A stretch of DNA of 64,000 nucleotides from Herpetosiphon llansteffanensis (GTDB taxonomy: Bacteria > Chloroflexota > Chloroflexia > Chloroflexales > Herpetosiphonaceae): positions 186,001 through 250,000 of the forward strand of contig NZ_PUBZ01000081.1 of assembly GCF_003205875.1 (NCBI RefSeq), in the 5' to 3' direction. The notes beneath the pieces were generated by a model, which saw nothing but the letters and a program-made list of their open reading frames with translations, did not search any database and was not told the origin of the DNA. Positions 63,870 through 64,000 of the stretch are shown piece after piece. Position numbers and translations under genes: made by a program. Every line of letters begins with the position of its first letter. The stretch's first letter is position 1.

Positions 63870-64000
63870 ATGACCTTCGTCTTCTTCGCGCTCGTCTTCG
63901 TGCTGTATGGCAGTATCAACCTGTATATTGGTCGGCGGACATGGCAATGGCTGCATGCCATAGCTCCCCAGCAGATTCCGCGCTGGCTTTTTTGGACAAG
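63870..64000 (+). CDS. Partial gene, probable metallophosphoesterase N-terminus
   Basis: The frame from ATG 63870 stays open to the right edge: MTFVFFALVFVLYGSINLYI, then GRRTWQWLHA. The opening membrane helix followed by N-x-Y-I-G-R-R-x-W-Q resembles the membrane segment of YkuE-like metallophosphoesterases. Only 43 residues are visible, with no catalytic motif, so the assignment is provisional. GAGAAAG precedes the start. Confidence 0.55.
   Translation, partial: MTFVFFALVFVLYGSINLYIGRRTWQWLHAIAPQQIPRWLFWT

Noticed and set aside
63646-63873. Possible 75-residue gene
   Set aside because: No ribosome site, no domain, and it overlaps the better-supported start at 63870.

Overview
The window looks like a chromosomal stretch of a Chloroflexota bacterium, most likely Herpetosiphon or a close relative. 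This is an inference, not a database result. It rests on mid-GC DNA, many secreted proteins with Thr-Pro linkers, several AAA/TPR and GNAT proteins, a YesMN-like two-component system, and a large hybrid PKS-NRPS typical of predatory filamentous Chloroflexi. No tRNA, rRNA, CRISPR array, insertion sequence or phage gene was recognised.

Left part (1-11,300). A HEAT-like repeat protein runs off the left edge. Then comes a single-direction block: AraC-type response regulator, YesM-type histidine kinase, and a complete galactofuranose-type ABC importer (two tandem YtfQ-like binding lipoproteins, a YtfR-like ATPase, YtfT- and YjfF-like permeases), followed by a double GNAT acetyltransferase. A strong hairpin separates the binding-protein genes from the ATPase gene.

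Middle-left (11,300-34,000). An ammonium channel gene is followed by a 26-residue membrane peptide gene instead of glnK. A CopG-type regulator has a near-consensus promoter and a perfect 22-bp palindrome at its start point, and is followed by a second double GNAT. Then come mixed housekeeping and secreted proteins: aldo/keto reductase, DUF2029-like membrane protein, SGNH hydrolase, FG-GAP beta-propeller, clostripain-family protease, SMI1/KNR4 protein, MFS transporter, alpha/beta hydrolase, an expansin with a chitin-binding module, a beta-lactamase-like hydrolase, a secreted propeller-like protein, DUF1579 and RibD-like reductase. Two copies of a 136-141 bp palindromic MITE-like element lie at 11,390 and 17,701 in opposite orientation.

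Centre (34,027-46,290). One 4,087-residue gene encodes a whole assembly line: acyl-AMP ligase, ACP, KS, AT, KR, ACP, C, A, PCP, C, and a C-terminal domain that resembles cyanobacterial acyl-ACP reductase (AAR) rather than a thioesterase or ordinary NRPS reductase. This is the most notable find. The inferred logic is: activate a fatty acid, extend it once with malonate, reduce to 3-hydroxyacyl, join one amino acid, and release it reductively as an aldehyde. The role of the last C domain is unclear.

Right part (46,478-64,000). Lipoproteins, a type II NADH dehydrogenase, a MarR-VOC gene pair with a nearly leaderless promoter, a STAND-type ATPase/TPR gene apparently split by a frameshift, two ECF sigma/anti-sigma operons (one with a long Thr-Pro anti-sigma tail and a secreted Cys-rich repeat protein), a peptidase E homologue, a SUKH-3-like protein, a PRC-barrel protein and the start of a probable metallophosphoesterase at the right edge.
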